From NCBI GenBank assembly GCA_937915475.1, contig CALGIR010000005.1:1-6602 (forward strand): a stretch of DNA of 6,602 nucleotides, read 5' to 3'. This stretch comes from an uncultured Bacteroidales bacterium. GTDB lineage: Bacteria; Bacteroidota; Bacteroidia; Bacteroidales; Tenuifilaceae. Numbering within the stretch: position 1 is the stretch's first letter; the number at the start of each line of letters is the position of its first letter. The notes under the pieces are model-generated. The model saw nothing but the letters and a program-made list of their open reading frames with translations. It was not told the origin of the DNA and made no database searches. The translations under genes and the position numbers were made by a program. Positions 6,301-6,602 of the stretch are shown one piece after another.

Positions 6301-6602
6301 CCTTATCCCAATGGTTGGGTGCTGCACAAAAAGAAAGTAGTCATATCTGCACCCACTATTTTTAGAATTTCAGGTGGCGGTCCAAATATCCGAATTGACG
6401 AATTACGCCTTCACCCCATCGATGCCCAGATGACCACCTACACCCACGACCCATTAGTTGGCCTAACCTCAGTAACCGACGCGAATGGTCGTACGCAGTA
6501 CTACGAGTACGATGGCCTTGGGCGCTTGGTCGGGGTGAGAGACGACGAGGGCAACCTGCTTGAGCAGCACGAGTACCGGTATCGCGAGGGGGAGCTGCCC
6601 CG
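3352..6602 (+). CDS. Secreted RHS/YD-repeat protein, N-terminal 1083 residues (3' end outside window)
   Basis: One frame runs from ATG 3352 to the right edge with no stop. Residues 1-26 form a signal peptide (MSRFILFPTCLIFINILFID, cleavage likely at S26-Q27). Residues about 70-113 carry the Bacteroidota RHS entry block 'IPIELVYNSSGI', 'VGLGWKLDLGYSISR' and 'GLPDES'. 'VTDKNGTIFSF' follows near 230-240. Residues 724-757 include 'SDGDTLTTEYRYPIDF'; 865-902 hold 'YDDYGNLIQYH' and 'YIWGYNQILPIAEVKNA'. Residues about 903-1022 look like a jelly-roll, carbohydrate-binding-like insert ('SYSSFETPENKGNW' to 'NIRIDELRLHP'). Residues 1025-1083 are the YD core: 'AQMTTYTHDPLVGLTSVTD', 'QYYEYDGLGRL', 'EGNLLEQHEYRY'. 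RHS proteins build a beta-cage shell that often encloses a variable C-terminal toxin; that tip and any immunity gene lie beyond the window. AGGA at 3327-3330 is too distant to act as a normal ribosome-binding site. Base composition is patchy: the body is AT-rich and the core segments are GC-rich. Family call is firm; toxin activity is unknown. Confidence 0.93.
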   Translation, partial: MSRFILFPTCLIFINILFIDGFRLKSQDIINTSETIGRISNFIDYSINDENENAFKVLLYTINLNNQSIPIELVYNSSGIQYMDQPTEVGLGWKLDLGYSISRQVNGLPDESMPCPPESLPNQGGVNPELGFYGMYGDEINWGGWLRCESIDLSKLLHNSFTPPLDNIKRGINKYLIHNVYDVKPDEFTLNLKNESYDFFFTKSGQKKYLESPNFRMQTNILNTNNDKFIVTDKNGTIFSFLEGVINETPWTRSIPSVTPEDYVEPWYPSFCSAYLLSNIDFPNGHSVEFHYRQDTRAKKNQNRTLYWEPNNPCPPQEGSETMISSKIIVEKRAILDSIITPLEKVEFVYEEYEDPNYYYYGYDYYPTNTGTQHKLVSIIVKDYMDNEIKRLLFTYDTYYDNRTRLRSISVVTGEENILLRHFEYDTQFDDNIHTIFKQDCFGYYNNNTQSHLFPDYPNGNSANRSYDSERIYAGMLNKVVFETGGYVEIEYTPKVMEAMFNDDTYIFYAGGVVPKKYTYFDSNSSLLFSRIYDYGSKLYGIYQDVSGFRGYSTGKAEGNPGVYYGYSIYWDQVRENLNPLFFNYDEFDDFMRRRGSFYGRIDVKTIGNNNNQNGTIVTNYQPSKNRFSFSPKKVKERFFKEGETFPTKTINYSYNDEFQESNSLFFVDLKETIYNHLFNLFKLETRVYNYLTTPRYFYYDVNEKLSGKEIIERTDNGQIIELSSYQYNTKGLLTKHLTSQSDGDTLTTEYRYPIDFIIYSPVHNESTDIVALRSMISKNMISLPVEVVNYRNDQVIGGKFILYQNNVHGIPLPSTTYNLETNNPLPVSPKTDTPTTFTPSGIKYDGYNFYLSKDNSYAKNSLFDRYDDYGNLIQYHREADVPTSYIWGYNQILPIAEVKNAAYHQISYSSFETPENKGNWRFNNSPSNYDLIASRTGSRSFKLYNSHISYYLDPGTYMLSYWLKGGSTTFLGGTVEDIYQSEPYPNGWVLHKKKVVISAPTIFRISGGGPNIRIDELRLHPIDAQMTTYTHDPLVGLTSVTDANGRTQYYEYDGLGRLVGVRDDEGNLLEQHEYRYREGELP

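Overview
The window looks like an accessory region of a Bacteroidota chromosome (Bacteroidales or a relative). The grounds are an rhs gene of the Bacteroidota type (N-terminal 'GLGW...GLPDE' block, 'MTTYT.DPLVGLTS' core), exported proteins whose predicted cleavage falls at '..S-Q', a perfect Bacteroidota-type -7 box (TAnnTTTG), weak or absent Shine-Dalgarno sequences and an AT-rich background. No tRNA, rRNA or CRISPR array was seen.

Left part (1-2460) is a broken type I restriction-modification locus carrying extra genes. It begins inside hsdS (specificity subunit; only the last target-recognition domain and the C-terminal helix are present). Next come a folded repeat element (copy 1, 542-680), a promoter-like box, and a tight two-gene operon: a DUF3800 protein (predicted RNase H-like fold) and a 173-aa protein whose C-terminal half resembles small BECR-type (barnase/EndoU/colicin/RelE) RNases. 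A strong hairpin ends the operon. After a short AT-rich leader, the first 28 codons of hsdR (restriction/translocase subunit) start at 2206, but the frame runs directly into a second copy of the repeat (2291-2460) and stops at 2310. The rest of hsdR does not resume anywhere in the window. The most economical reading is a locus that lost its restriction subunit at a repeat junction and kept HsdS plus a possible defence or toxin gene pair.

Middle part (2461-3351) is mostly non-coding and very AT-rich. It holds a 14-bp perfect palindrome, an 11-bp inverted-repeat pair 162 bp apart, a short possible secreted ORF (2929-3195) that may be the stub of a decayed gene, and an abruptly GC-rich block with a 13-bp imperfect direct repeat in 40-bp register.

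Right part (3352-6602) is one long frame without a stop, the first 1083 codons of a secreted RHS/YD-repeat protein that leaves the window before its C-terminal tip. Its base composition is patchy: most of it is AT-rich, while conserved core segments are distinctly GC-richer, reaching about 60% GC at the end. This suggests recombination with other rhs copies. Restriction remnants, nuclease-like cargo, dispersed repeats and a polymorphic rhs gene together mark a genome-plasticity and conflict region.
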